In this document: piece by piece, positions 15,918 to 25,853 of the stretch
How the letters are laid out: every line of letters begins with the position of its first letter
Position numbering within the stretch: position 1 is the first letter of the stretch
Virus record (IMG/VR): IMGVR_UViG_3300008216_000009
Coordinates: 31,607 to 95,606 of that record
DNA: 64,000 nucleotides
Direction: 5' to 3' (one strand)
Source of the DNA: a virus
Notes under the pieces: generated by a model
The model's database searches: none
What the model saw: the letters and a program-made list of their open reading frames with translations, nothing else
Told to the model about the DNA's origin: nothing
Program-made: the position numbers and the translations under genes

Positions 15918-16094
15918 ATGGTTATTTTAGGAGCGATACGTTTGGGATTGGCAATAGCAAGTAGGTTGAAAGATATGGAGGATCGTATCTCATTATTAGG
16001 TACGCTGACTTTAGCTGTGGGTGATGATGGAAAAGTTACGCCTATTGAGTGGGCTACTATAGGTAAACGCCTAGGTGTGTTTGATGTTAAGTAA
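15918..16094 (+). CDS. 58-residue helical protein with Ca-loop-like motif
   Basis: ATG at 15918 follows GGGAGAGAGAG. A hydrophobic N-terminal helix (VILGAIRLGLAIASRL) precedes a charged helix, then DDGKVTPIEW, which looks like an EF-hand-type loop and helix as seen in many small phage proteins near lysis or tail genes. The last bases overlap the next start. Confidence 0.5.
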   Translation: MVILGAIRLGLAIASRLKDMEDRISLLGTLTLAVGDDGKVTPIEWATIGKRLGVFDVK

Positions 16095-16272
16095 ATTGAT
16101 GTCCTGGTTTGTTGGAAGAAGCGGTAAATTGAAGGGCCATGAATTTGGTGTAGTCAGGTTTGGCCCCCAAGAATTGCCTATGGTTCCTTTCAAGCATCCT
16201 CATATAGGAAAGGTTAAACTTTTTTATGTGGACGCTAAGGTCAGGGACAGACTGTCAAAGGTAAATAAATAA
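16084..16272 (+). CDS. Small basic protein of unknown function
   Basis: ATG 16084 is chosen because AGGTG lies seven bases upstream and the start overlaps the previous stop; a GTG at 16075 is also in frame. 62 residues, basic, with short strands (EFGVVRFG, KVKLFYVD). It overlaps the next gene by one base (TAATG). No family recognised. Confidence 0.5.
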   Translation: MLSKLMSWFVGRSGKLKGHEFGVVRFGPQELPMVPFKHPHIGKVKLFYVDAKVRDRLSKVNK

Positions 16273-16601
16273 TGCCAGCACCTACTTTACGTACAAATAT
16301 TGAATTGATGCAGCCCCTACCTAATTACAGGGGGTTTACCACTACTACTTCTAGTGCGTCTGCTACTACTGTTATTGATGTTTCCTCTGTTATGGAGGAA
16401 GCCAACAGAATCACATTCGTAGTGGAGTTAGGGGATCTGTACATCAATTTTAATGGTGCGGCTACCAGTGACGGTACTTCTATGATAGTTCCAGCCGGGA
16501 CCGGTTATACAGAGGAGATGATGCGGATAACTGGGTTGATTTCAATTATGCGGGTTGGGACTACAAATGGTCGTATTCGTGGTTGTGTGTGGGGGAGGTA
16601 G
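16272..16601 (+). CDS. Small beta-sandwich protein, copy 1 of a tandem pair
   Basis: A 109-residue protein with NIELMQPL, a Thr/Ser-rich strand, then LYINFNGAATSDGTSM, PAGTGYTEE and a C-terminal GRIRGCVWG. The next gene encodes a clear paralogue, and a related domain ends the gene after that. A virion surface role is inferred from location between head-decoration and fibre genes. Confidence 0.6.
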   Translation: MPAPTLRTNIELMQPLPNYRGFTTTTSSASATTVIDVSSVMEEANRITFVVELGDLYINFNGAATSDGTSMIVPAGTGYTEEMMRITGLISIMRVGTTNGRIRGCVWGR

Positions 16602-16961
16602 GTGACTTATCCACACGCAGGAAAATCTGATGAAGTAATAAAGCTTCGCCTAGATATAGAGTTGATGCAGCCGTATGAGGCTTTTAAACCTTTTACGTTG
16701 ACCACTAGTGGAGATACCGCAGAAACGATTTTTACAGTTTCAGAATTTATGACAGAAGCGAATCACATTACGTTGGTTGTTGATCGGGCAGATATGTATA
16801 TAAATTTTAACGGAGATGCCACAACATCTGGTACTTCTATGTTGCTCCCCGCTGGTACTGGGTACACAGAGGAGTTCATTAGGCTGACTGGGAAGATTTC
16901 AGTGGTACGTGCGGGTTTATTAAATGCGAGGATAATTGGTGCTGTTTGGGGCACAAACTAA
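16602..16961 (+). CDS. Small beta-sandwich protein, copy 2 of a tandem pair
   Basis: GTG start at 16602 directly after the stop of copy 1. The 119-residue product keeps the landmarks DIELMQPY, MYINFNGDATTSGTSM, PAGTGYTEE and GAVWG of its neighbour with an N-terminal extension. DNA of the two copies is well diverged, so the duplication is old. Confidence 0.6.
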   Translation: MTYPHAGKSDEVIKLRLDIELMQPYEAFKPFTLTTSGDTAETIFTVSEFMTEANHITLVVDRADMYINFNGDATTSGTSMLLPAGTGYTEEFIRLTGKISVVRAGLLNARIIGAVWGTN

Positions 16962-16982
16962 TAGAGTTATGGGGGGCTTAGA

Positions 16983-17945
16983 ATGCCATTAGACAAAGGT
17001 TTTGAGTTTCGTTTTGGGGAGCACGAATTTCGGACAGTACGGGAATCGATTGCTGCTCCAGTTAAGTTTGTTCCTTTTAGTAAGACTTTAGCAACTACTA
17101 ATACTGCTGAGGATTTGTTGACCACTGATCCTGATGTACCTGCGTATAATTTGGTTACTAATCCCCATATGGTTGGCAGCGGGACTCCTCCTGCAGGATG
17201 GACTGCTGTCAGTGCTACGGTGACTAGGGTAACCACTACTCCTAGGGTAGGCAGTCATTCCATGTCAGTTGAGACAGGCAATGCGGTGGCTGCTGAGGGT
17301 GCTTACTTTGAAGCAGCAGATATTCCACCCGGGAATTACGCCTTATCTGTCTATTTGAGGCGTGATGGTGGGGGGACTGCATATGTTAGGGCTTCCAGTG
17401 ATGGTGGTACTACATTTACTAATGGCAATGTAGTCACTATGGCAAATAACTGGAACGGTAGAAGTACAGTATTTCATAAGGTTAAGACTACCGAGACGAG
17501 TATTAGGCTTTATGTAGTTACCAATACCCAACAAAATATCACGTACTTAGTAGATTCTGCTCAAATAGAGCCATCGTGGCACGTAGTTATGGGGAGTGGA
17601 ACTTCAACTAGGGATCCCAATCCTCCCGTAGCGGCAGTTACTGCAGTTGTAGATCCTCTCAGTGACAGATTCTCACGGTGGCTTGGTACTACTGATGCGT
17701 CTAATTCAGTTCGTGAGCCAGGATTGAATGAGATTCATTACGTATATATGTGGGCAAGCCATGATACCTACGTAGATTTTGATAGGACGGTAGCTATTCG
17801 CACGGCTACTCCGTTGGGATATTATTTGACCGCTGGGATAGCCTATGCCCTAGATATACATAAAATAGTTAAGAATAATATTTCCTTTGTTAATGCGTCA
17901 GGAAGTGAAACACCTAAGGTCATCGGTTATGCGATGGGCTTTTAG
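16983..17945 (+). CDS. Virion surface protein with carbohydrate-binding-like domain
   Basis: A 320-residue protein. Residues about 55-195 look like a CBM4/9-type beta sandwich (NLVTNPHM..., PPAGW, VGSHSMSVE, PGNYALSVYLRRDGG). Residues about 235-320 resemble the domain of the two preceding small proteins (DTYVDFDRTVAIRT, LTAGIAY, VIGYAMG). Thus a sugar-binding domain appears to have been joined to a third copy of the local beta module. Likely displayed on the head or tail surface. Confidence 0.55.
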   Translation: MPLDKGFEFRFGEHEFRTVRESIAAPVKFVPFSKTLATTNTAEDLLTTDPDVPAYNLVTNPHMVGSGTPPAGWTAVSATVTRVTTTPRVGSHSMSVETGNAVAAEGAYFEAADIPPGNYALSVYLRRDGGGTAYVRASSDGGTTFTNGNVVTMANNWNGRSTVFHKVKTTETSIRLYVVTNTQQNITYLVDSAQIEPSWHVVMGSGTSTRDPNPPVAAVTAVVDPLSDRFSRWLGTTDASNSVREPGLNEIHYVYMWASHDTYVDFDRTVAIRTATPLGYYLTAGIAYALDIHKIVKNNISFVNASGSETPKVIGYAMGF

Positions 17946-17957
17946 GGAGGATCCTAG

Positions 17958-18644
17958 ATGGGACTTTTCAATGTATATACAGTTTCGAACGCCTACAGGA
18001 GTGATTATTTTCAGTATCTGAGCGAACAGTGGGCAAACGACACCGATGAATTCACTGGGGCTTGGAATCGTAGCAGCACTTCTTTAATTACTCGTGTCAA
18101 AACTGATACGGATATGCCGAAGGCGCAGATTGCATTAACGTCTAACACGGCTGCACGTCTTCGAACTATTTTTACTTTTAGGGCCACTCCCGGTAAGTTT
18201 ACTGGAGCGGGTTCTACTACCATGGTTCGGGGTACTTTCATTGAGTGGGAAGCTAAATTATCTAATGTAGCTAACGTAGATAACTCCATTTTCTTTATGG
18301 GAGTGAATGCTTCTGCATCAGCTACGAGAGCAACCACTAATTTAATTGCATTTGGGTTATCCAGTGATAGTTTAATGGCTGTTTCTGATAATGCGGGTAC
18401 TGAGACTACCACCGCTATTTCAGGTATAACTTTGGCTGATCGTAATATGTATCGTCTGTCTATAACGGGTGGACAGATAGAATATTCTGTTAATGGAAAT
18501 ATTCTGGCTACTCACACTACTAATATTCCCGATGTAATTGGGTATCTTCAATTTAACCACGATACAGAGGCAGGGGCTTCTAATTTAGATATAGGTTTTG
18601 TTCATGTGTTTTATCGTGGTGTTGAGGATACTAGATCCTTTTAG
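17958..18644 (+). CDS. Lectin-like (concanavalin-fold) virion protein
   Basis: A 228-residue beta-rich protein. The run FIEWEAKLS, FFMGVNASA, MYRLSITGGQIEYSVNGNI and IGYLQFNHDT follows the strand order of LamG/concanavalin-type domains (the turn between interacting strands reads V-N-G). It is placed directly before the giant fibres. It could bind glycans on the host surface; the family call is by pattern. Confidence 0.5.
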   Translation: MGLFNVYTVSNAYRSDYFQYLSEQWANDTDEFTGAWNRSSTSLITRVKTDTDMPKAQIALTSNTAARLRTIFTFRATPGKFTGAGSTTMVRGTFIEWEAKLSNVANVDNSIFFMGVNASASATRATTNLIAFGLSSDSLMAVSDNAGTETTTAISGITLADRNMYRLSITGGQIEYSVNGNILATHTTNIPDVIGYLQFNHDTEAGASNLDIGFVHVFYRGVEDTRSF

Positions 18645-18656
18645 GGGGGGCTATAG

Positions 18657-21600
18657 ATGCCTGTTGATCTGAGACAAATATCATTTTATCCGCTAAAGCG
18701 GCAATATATCGTTAGTGATTCTGAGCCTGGAATAGAGGTCGTTCAGAGCGGAAGCGGTGCCTATTTAAAATGCACTGATGAGAATGATGCGGTTGTTTTC
18801 CAAGTAGCGAATGATGGATTAATCTCATCTGCTGCTGGAGCGGCTGAGTATTCGACACTCCAGTCCTCCTCTGGAACTCCAATCACACTGGTTGCTCAGG
18901 GATCCAATCAGGATGTGCGGTTTATGCACACCGCCAACAGCACTGCCAATGTGATGATGTTCCTTGACGGGGCCACCAAGCATATGAGTATAGGTGGTGC
19001 CCATGACTCTACTCCTGACAGTAGGCTCCATGTTTTTGGTGCTACCGCAGGAAGTGTTACAGCAGTAACAGATACAATCATAACTGCTGAGAATGATGAT
19101 AATGCTTTTATCAGCCTCTTAGCTCCAACCTCTAGCGGAATTCTATTCGGAGATGTGGCTGATGCGGATATAGGCCGTATCACCTACACCCATTCTGATA
19201 ATGCTTTAAATCTTTATGTATCTGCTTCTCAACAGTTTGCTTATACCGACGCTACTTTGCAGTTCAAAAAGGCTACGAGTCTTACAACCAGTGCTGGTGC
19301 ATTAACTATTGCCCCAGTATCGGGTGCTCATTTAGATCTTACTCTGGGTGGTGCGGGTGATCTTAGGGTAAACACAAGTCAACTCTATGTGGACACGAGT
19401 GCTGCCAGGGTTGGTGTGAATACGGCTACTCCTTCTGCTGGGTTAGAGGTAGTGGTTTCTGAATCTGCTACTGTCCCTGCTCTTATGGTTCAGAATTCTT
19501 TTAATGCTGCTTCTAATCAGGTAGCAGTTTTTAGGGGGTCTAATAGAGGCACGGCTGCAGATAACGATAGTTCTTACATCACTTATGAGATGGAAGATTC
19601 GGCTGGAAATATGGTGGAAGTTGGTCGCCAGATATGGCAGATCAATGATGTAACCAGCAATACGAAAGATTCTAAGTTCACCTGGCAGGTTATGGTGAAC
19701 AATACTTTAACTGACATGTTGGAGATTAGTTCTTCAGCCGCTGCTGTACCAACTGCCACGTTTGCCAGCGGTGATGCCATATTCAATGACAATGTTTCTA
19801 TTAGATTAGGGACTGCTGGTGTAGAGGCCGATCTTTCTTCCAATGGGACCGATGTTAAGTGGGAATTTGCTGCTACTGCTGATCTTCTCATTGGTAGAGC
19901 TAGTTCACCTGCTCCTGATGGGCTTGTACACATATGGGCAGCGACTGCTGGTTCGGTGCAAGCTCCTACGGATTCATTGCTCACTCTTGAGAAAGATGAC
20001 AATGCATACATTACTTTTTTGGCTCCTACTGTCAGCGGTATTAATTTTGGCGATGCTGCCGATAATAATGTTGGTAGTATTACTTATACTCATTCAAGCA
20101 ATACTTTAAATACCACCATCAATGCCGCTTCCCAGTTAAATCATACTGATGGGGCATTTGCCTTTGCCAAAGCCACAACGGTCAGTACTTCTTCTGGAAC
20201 TCTGACTATAAATGCATTCACCGCTGGCGGTGCCATAAATTTTGCTAGTCAGGCAATGACTAGTGTAGATATAAACTCTGGGACTATTGGCGGGGTTACG
20301 ATTGATGGTACTTCTACGGCTACGGCTGATGTTACTTTCAATGACAATGTAAAAGTGACATTAGGCACTGGTGGAGATGTAGATGTCTACTATGACGCTA
20401 CTGATATGGTCATCAATACCCGGGTTGCTGGCACTGGAGATTTAGTAACACACAGTCAGATTGTCTGGGGTACTGGAGTAGCTGTAACAGCCGCTGACTA
20501 TTCCATAGGCAGGGATGCTGATGGTACGAATCAGATGCATCTTAATGTGCCCTCCAGTTCTGGATGGGAATTTTCGATAAATGACACTGCCAAGCTCACT
20601 TATGCTACTGGTGCATTTAACTTTACTGAAGCTACTTCGATTACCACTTCTGCAGGTCAATTGACTATTGATGGTGCTGGTGGGGTTGTTATTAATGAGG
20701 ACGGAGATGATGAGGATTTTCGCATTGAGACTAATAGCAATGCCAATACCTTAGTTATAGATGCCAACACATTTGGTGGTACGGGTTCGATTGGACTAGG
20801 AAATGCAGTAGTAAATACTGCTTACCTACGAATAGCTCCCATAGCGATTACATCGACTGCTGACCAGCCGTATGCTGCGGTACGAATCGCTCCTGTTGGT
20901 GTAACGGTTCCTAGTGGAACATCCTCAGTAGTCTCTAGCCTTACTGTAGTAGAGCCAGTTATATCTGCCACAGGCACGGTGACGGTTGCTGCTACAGTTT
21001 ATATTCAGAATGCACCTACTGAGGGTACTAATGATTATGCTCTCTTTGTAGATGCTGGGGCTACTCGACTTGATGGAACCTTAACCGCTAGTGGCGGCGG
21101 AGCACTAACTGGAACATGGTCTGATCTTGGAACTGTAAGCACCATAGATATAAATGGTGGGTCTATAGATGGGATTACATTAGGGACTAATGCTGCTGTT
21201 ACTCAAGCTGTAATTGATGATATTGACCTAAACGGCAAGGTCATCACCATGACAGGCAGTAGCAGCGACACGGCAGTATTCACTGCTGGCACTAACGGCA
21301 CGTTAAGTATAGTAACCACTGACGCTGCCGCTGCCGCCGCAAATATTCAGATCACTGCTGATGGCACAGTGGACATAGATTCGGCTGGGGTACTCACATT
21401 AGATTCTGGAGCAGCTATTAATTTAGAACCTGCAGCAGGGTCAGCTATTCTTCTTGACGGGACAATCAGCATTGATGGCGGTGCAGTGACAGGGGTGGTA
21501 AGTATTTTCCAAACCGATGTAAAAATTGGTGAGGATGATGAGACCAAGATAGATTTTGAGACTGTTAACACTATTAATTTCTATGTAAACAATGCTAAAG

Positions 21601-24600
21601 ATTTAGTTTTATCTGAAAATGCCTTAACTCCCGGCACAAGTGATGGCACTGCTTTGGGAACTACGTCTCTGATGTGGTCTGACTTATTCCTAGCAAGTGG
21701 GAGTGTAGTCAACTTCAATAATGGAGATGTAACGCTCACTCATTCAGCTAATACTCTTACCTTAGCGGGGGGGACACTAGCTGCTGCCGCCATAACAGGC
21801 ACCACGATTGATGCTTCGACTGACTTTACGATTGGAAGTACGGTTATTACAGACGATGTAATAACTTTCACCCCAAGCTCCAGCGATACCGTAACACTGA
21901 CCTCTTCTACAAATGGAGCCTTTTCACTTGTAACAGTTGATGACGCTGCGGCAGCAGCTAACATTCAGATTACCGCCGATGGGACAGTAGATATAGATTC
22001 TGCAGGAGTGCTGACCTTAGATTCTGGTGCCGCTATTAATTTAGAGCCAGCGGGGGGATCTGCCATTCTGCTTGATGGGACAATCAGCGTTGACGCTGGG
22101 GTAGTAACAGGCGCAACAAGCATTACATCCACAGCATTTCTAGGGACTCTTGATGGAGTTGTGGGAGGGAATACTCCCGCTGCAATTACAGGCACAGCCA
22201 TTATAGGCACAACAATAGATGCCACTACCGATTTTACTATCGGTTCTCTTGTTATTACTGATGATTCAATAGTAATGACTCCAACTGCCAGTGATACAGT
22301 AACTATTGCTGGTGCCGCTAATGGAGCCTTCTCTATTGTTACTGTAGATGCTGGTGCTGCAGCGGCTAATATTCAGATTACTGCCGATGGAACGGTAGAT
22401 ATAGATTCTGCGGGTGTTCTCACTCTGGATTCAGGAGCGGCGATCAATCTAGAACCTGCGGCAGGGTCTGCGATCCTTTTGGATGGAACTATAAGTGTCG
22501 ATGCGGGGGTGGTCACTAATGCGACTAGTATTACTTCAACAGATTTTGTTGGAAATATAACTGGAACCGTTCTTACTGCGACTCAAAACAGTATTACCAC
22601 CATGACGGGTTTGGTTACCACTGGAGCTTTGAATGCTGGTTCTATCACCTCTGGATTCACTTCTATAGATGTAGGATCAGGAGCCATAACCACAACTGGC
22701 ACCGTTACGACTGGTGCGCTTGCCATAAATGGCAACATTACTACAGCCGCTGCTCGTACCTGGACTCTGTTGGATAACGATGCCACTGCTCTTAGTTTTG
22801 ATGCTTCTGGTAAAACAGGTATGCTCGTTTTTGATACTAGAAATGGTTCTGAACGAGTAACTCTGAGTGGCAATGTGTTGGTATCTGGAGACTTTGAGGT
22901 AGCTGGTTCTAGTACAACAGTCAGTACGACTGTCATAGTTGCCGATCCATTAGTAGCTCTGGCAACGACTAACACTGGCAATGCAGTTGATATTGGATTT
23001 TTTGGTAGGTATCGCACAAATGGTACAAACCTCTACACAGGGTTTGTTTGGGATGCAAACGTTTCCAAGTACATTCTTTTCCATGGAAATCAGGCTGCAC
23101 CTGACACAACTGTAAACACAGGTGGAACAGGGTACACCGCTTCTACACTAGTTCTTGGAACTCTTGAGTCATCGAATATTGCTGCCCATACCTTAACGGG
23201 TAAGCTGACTGCTGGTTCTGTAGAGATAGAAGGATCAGGTTTCGATATAAATGGCGGAGATATGACTGGTGTCACTATCTCTGGAGCTTTGACATGGTCT
23301 GCTGCCCAGGATTTAAACAATCAGGCGTTAACTAATATCAATGTGGATTCGGGTGCTATAGATGGAGTAACTCTAGGCACTAACTCTGCAATAACTAATG
23401 CAGTTATTGATGATGTGGCTATCAATGGCAAGGTAATCACTATGACAGGTAGTGCCAGTGATACTGCGACCATGACCGCAGCCACTAACGGTGCTTTTTC
23501 TCTCGTTACGGTTGATGCTGCTGCCGCTGCTGCAAATATCCAAATCACGGCAGACGGAACAGTGGATATAGATTCCGCTGGAGCATTAACACTGGATTCT
23601 GGGGCTGCGATTAATCTGGAACCTGCCTCTGGGTCTGTAATCTTGTTGGACGGCACAATAAGTGTTGATGCTGGTGTAGTAACGGGAGTTACGGCGTTTA
23701 CCTCCGCTACGATTGATGCTACTACTGATTTTACGATTGGTTCCCTTATTATTACTGACGATCAGATACAAATGACTCCAACTGCCAGCGATACAATAAC
23801 TATTGCTGGCGCAGCTAATGGAGCCTTTTCTATTGTTACCGTCGATGACGCAGCGGCTGCTGCCAACATTCAGATCACTGCTGATGGTACGGTAGACATT
23901 GATTCAGCGGGAGTCCTGACATTAGACTCAGGTGCTGCTATCAATATAGAACCTGCGGGTGGGTCCGCTATTTTACTTGATGGCACTATTAGTATAGATG
24001 CGGGAGTGGTGACCGGGGCGACCAGCATCACTTCTACGGCATTTCTAGGTACTCTTGATGGCGTTATAGGAGGAAACACCCCTGCGGCGATTACAGGTAC
24101 AACCATTGATGCAACTACTGACTTTACTATAGGTAGTACGGTTATTACTGACGATGTAATCACATTTACTCCAAGTTCTAGTGACACTGTAACTATGACC
24201 TCCAGTACGAATGGAGCCTTTTCCTTAGTTACAGTTGACAATGCCGCTGCTGCTGCAAATATCCAAATTACAGCGGATGGAACTGTAGATATAGACTCAG
24301 CGGGTGTTCTCACTCTGGATTCAGGAGCGGCTATTAACATAGAACCTGCTGGTGGTTCTGCCATTCTGCTCGACGGAACTATCAGTATTGATGCAGGTGT
24401 GGTTATTGGAGCAACCAGCATCACTTCCACTAATTTTGTAGGAACTGTCACTACAGCTACTCAAAATAGTATTACCACTATGACGGGCTTGGTTACTACA
24501 GGAGCCTTGAACTCAGGTTCAATAGCCAGTGGGTTTGGGGCAATAGATATTGGTTCGGATAACCTAACTGCCACAGGCACGATATCGCTGGGAGCGACCA

Positions 24601-25853
24601 GTTTTAACGATCAGAACCTGACAAATGTAGGGGGCATAGCATTAGATACGATTACTTCTGATGCTGGTGCTGGAATCACTATTACGCCTACTACGGATAC
24701 TTTCTTTTCTAATGGTACTGGTGTGGTAATAGGACATACGGCTCAGTTGACTGTTTCCGCTGCAGACGGTGCTACTCCCCGTCAACCAGAGTTTCAGATA
24801 GCTGGAACTGTAGGCACTATAGATGGGGCAGCATTGATTACCACCTTCAATACGAATGGGGCGGGTATTGGGAACGCATCGACATTGAATTTCGCTAAGA
24901 GTAGAGGCAGTTTTGGTACTGTTGGCACGGCAGTGGGGGTTACTGATTCTCTTGGTACGATAGTTGCATATGGTGATGATGGTACTGATATGTATTCACC
25001 TGCCGCAGCCATTCATTTTGAGGTTGATGGCACAGTTGGAACGGGTGTAATGCCAGGGAAAATAGCGTTCTACACGACTCCAGCTAGTTCAGAAGCTTTA
25101 GCAGAGAGAGTGCGTATTGATGCTCTTGGTCGTGTCTTTATAGGGGACACTACTATTGGCACTTCGGTAGATATGGATACAGCGGGATTGGTCATAAATC
25201 AAGCAGGTGGGGATAAGCATATATTGGCTCTTAAATCATCCGATGTGGGTCATGGTATGACCACCGTTGCCGAGACTGATACTTATGGTTTTATTGAGAA
25301 GAGCGATACTATGGGTGGTTTACGTATAGAAGGTCTTAAAGCTTCTGGTGGCACTCATTCTGGATTATCCATGAGGGGTGTCATAGATGGTACGCAAAAC
25401 AGCACTAAAGGGACTGCTGGGACTGGCACTATAACTTTAGATACTGCCATTAGGAATGGAACTGGGGTAACAGCAGTAGGAGCTAACGGTAATATATTTT
25501 CTATTCGAAATAATGGAGCGACTAGGTTCATATTTGATGCTGAAGGCGATTTTTATTCAGATGCCAGTATCAATGCTGATTTCTACGATGACTACAATGA
25601 CCCTGTGCTAGTAAGAGATTTGGATTTAGCCATTACGCAGCGGTTTGATCAGTGGACTCAGTACAACAGGGCAGATGTGGAGAGAGCCAAGTTAGTTCAC
25701 TTCGATGAGAAGGATCAGCCCTTCGTTAACTGGACTAGGGTATGGAAGCTCCACAATGGTGCAATCTGGCAATTATATGAGAAAATGGAGAGGTTAGAAG
25801 AAGAGAATAAGTCCTTGAAAGAAAATCTCTCAAAGATGTTGACGGAGGGTTAA
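18657..25853 (+). CDS. Giant tail fibre with six-fold internal repeat
   Basis: A 2398-residue protein rich in Thr, Ser, Ala, Gly, Asp and Ile. A short N-terminal domain (VDLRQISFYPLK...) likely attaches to the tail. Residues about 880-1920 contain six copies of a module holding NIQITADGTVDIDSAG, LTLDSGAAIN and ILLDGTIS, plus two copies of a TATQNSITTMTGLVTTGALN segment. A more globular region follows (about 2000-2290), and the end is a coiled coil (LYEKMERLEEENKSLKENL) that probably trimerises. Fibre proteins with these phrases are typical of environmental tailed phages. It binds the host surface; the receptor is unknown. Confidence 0.75.
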   Translation: MPVDLRQISFYPLKRQYIVSDSEPGIEVVQSGSGAYLKCTDENDAVVFQVANDGLISSAAGAAEYSTLQSSSGTPITLVAQGSNQDVRFMHTANSTANVMMFLDGATKHMSIGGAHDSTPDSRLHVFGATAGSVTAVTDTIITAENDDNAFISLLAPTSSGILFGDVADADIGRITYTHSDNALNLYVSASQQFAYTDATLQFKKATSLTTSAGALTIAPVSGAHLDLTLGGAGDLRVNTSQLYVDTSAARVGVNTATPSAGLEVVVSESATVPALMVQNSFNAASNQVAVFRGSNRGTAADNDSSYITYEMEDSAGNMVEVGRQIWQINDVTSNTKDSKFTWQVMVNNTLTDMLEISSSAAAVPTATFASGDAIFNDNVSIRLGTAGVEADLSSNGTDVKWEFAATADLLIGRASSPAPDGLVHIWAATAGSVQAPTDSLLTLEKDDNAYITFLAPTVSGINFGDAADNNVGSITYTHSSNTLNTTINAASQLNHTDGAFAFAKATTVSTSSGTLTINAFTAGGAINFASQAMTSVDINSGTIGGVTIDGTSTATADVTFNDNVKVTLGTGGDVDVYYDATDMVINTRVAGTGDLVTHSQIVWGTGVAVTAADYSIGRDADGTNQMHLNVPSSSGWEFSINDTAKLTYATGAFNFTEATSITTSAGQLTIDGAGGVVINEDGDDEDFRIETNSNANTLVIDANTFGGTGSIGLGNAVVNTAYLRIAPIAITSTADQPYAAVRIAPVGVTVPSGTSSVVSSLTVVEPVISATGTVTVAATVYIQNAPTEGTNDYALFVDAGATRLDGTLTASGGGALTGTWSDLGTVSTIDINGGSIDGITLGTNAAVTQAVIDDIDLNGKVITMTGSSSDTAVFTAGTNGTLSIVTTDAAAAAANIQITADGTVDIDSAGVLTLDSGAAINLEPAAGSAILLDGTISIDGGAVTGVVSIFQTDVKIGEDDETKIDFETVNTINFYVNNAKDLVLSENALTPGTSDGTALGTTSLMWSDLFLASGSVVNFNNGDVTLTHSANTLTLAGGTLAAAAITGTTIDASTDFTIGSTVITDDVITFTPSSSDTVTLTSSTNGAFSLVTVDDAAAAANIQITADGTVDIDSAGVLTLDSGAAINLEPAGGSAILLDGTISVDAGVVTGATSITSTAFLGTLDGVVGGNTPAAITGTAIIGTTIDATTDFTIGSLVITDDSIVMTPTASDTVTIAGAANGAFSIVTVDAGAAAANIQITADGTVDIDSAGVLTLDSGAAINLEPAAGSAILLDGTISVDAGVVTNATSITSTDFVGNITGTVLTATQNSITTMTGLVTTGALNAGSITSGFTSIDVGSGAITTTGTVTTGALAINGNITTAAARTWTLLDNDATALSFDASGKTGMLVFDTRNGSERVTLSGNVLVSGDFEVAGSSTTVSTTVIVADPLVALATTNTGNAVDIGFFGRYRTNGTNLYTGFVWDANVSKYILFHGNQAAPDTTVNTGGTGYTASTLVLGTLESSNIAAHTLTGKLTAGSVEIEGSGFDINGGDMTGVTISGALTWSAAQDLNNQALTNINVDSGAIDGVTLGTNSAITNAVIDDVAINGKVITMTGSASDTATMTAATNGAFSLVTVDAAAAAANIQITADGTVDIDSAGALTLDSGAAINLEPASGSVILLDGTISVDAGVVTGVTAFTSATIDATTDFTIGSLIITDDQIQMTPTASDTITIAGAANGAFSIVTVDDAAAAANIQITADGTVDIDSAGVLTLDSGAAINIEPAGGSAILLDGTISIDAGVVTGATSITSTAFLGTLDGVIGGNTPAAITGTTIDATTDFTIGSTVITDDVITFTPSSSDTVTMTSSTNGAFSLVTVDNAAAAANIQITADGTVDIDSAGVLTLDSGAAINIEPAGGSAILLDGTISIDAGVVIGATSITSTNFVGTVTTATQNSITTMTGLVTTGALNSGSIASGFGAIDIGSDNLTATGTISLGATSFNDQNLTNVGGIALDTITSDAGAGITITPTTDTFFSNGTGVVIGHTAQLTVSAADGATPRQPEFQIAGTVGTIDGAALITTFNTNGAGIGNASTLNFAKSRGSFGTVGTAVGVTDSLGTIVAYGDDGTDMYSPAAAIHFEVDGTVGTGVMPGKIAFYTTPASSEALAERVRIDALGRVFIGDTTIGTSVDMDTAGLVINQAGGDKHILALKSSDVGHGMTTVAETDTYGFIEKSDTMGGLRIEGLKASGGTHSGLSMRGVIDGTQNSTKGTAGTGTITLDTAIRNGTGVTAVGANGNIFSIRNNGATRFIFDAEGDFYSDASINADFYDDYNDPVLVRDLDLAITQRFDQWTQYNRADVERAKLVHFDEKDQPFVNWTRVWKLHNGAIWQLYEKMERLEEENKSLKENLSKMLTEG
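21322..24395 (+). repeat. Six protein-level repeats with scrambled codons
   Basis: Copies near 21322-21482, 21940-22100, 22345-22509, 23512-23673, 23838-24003 and 24230-24395. The encoded module of about 50 residues is almost invariant. Comparing 46 codons of copies 1 and 2 by eye, about 22 differ and only one changes the residue (Ala to Gly). Confidence 0.85.

Noticed and set aside
21322-24395. Regular repeats as a possible CRISPR array
   Set aside because: The repeats are in frame, encode a conserved protein module and are not identical as DNA.
21965-24451. Long open frames on the minus strand across the fibre repeats
   Set aside because: They mirror the repetitive Ala/Val/Ser codon pattern of the fibre gene, lack ribosome binding sites, and similar ones appear opposite every repeat copy.
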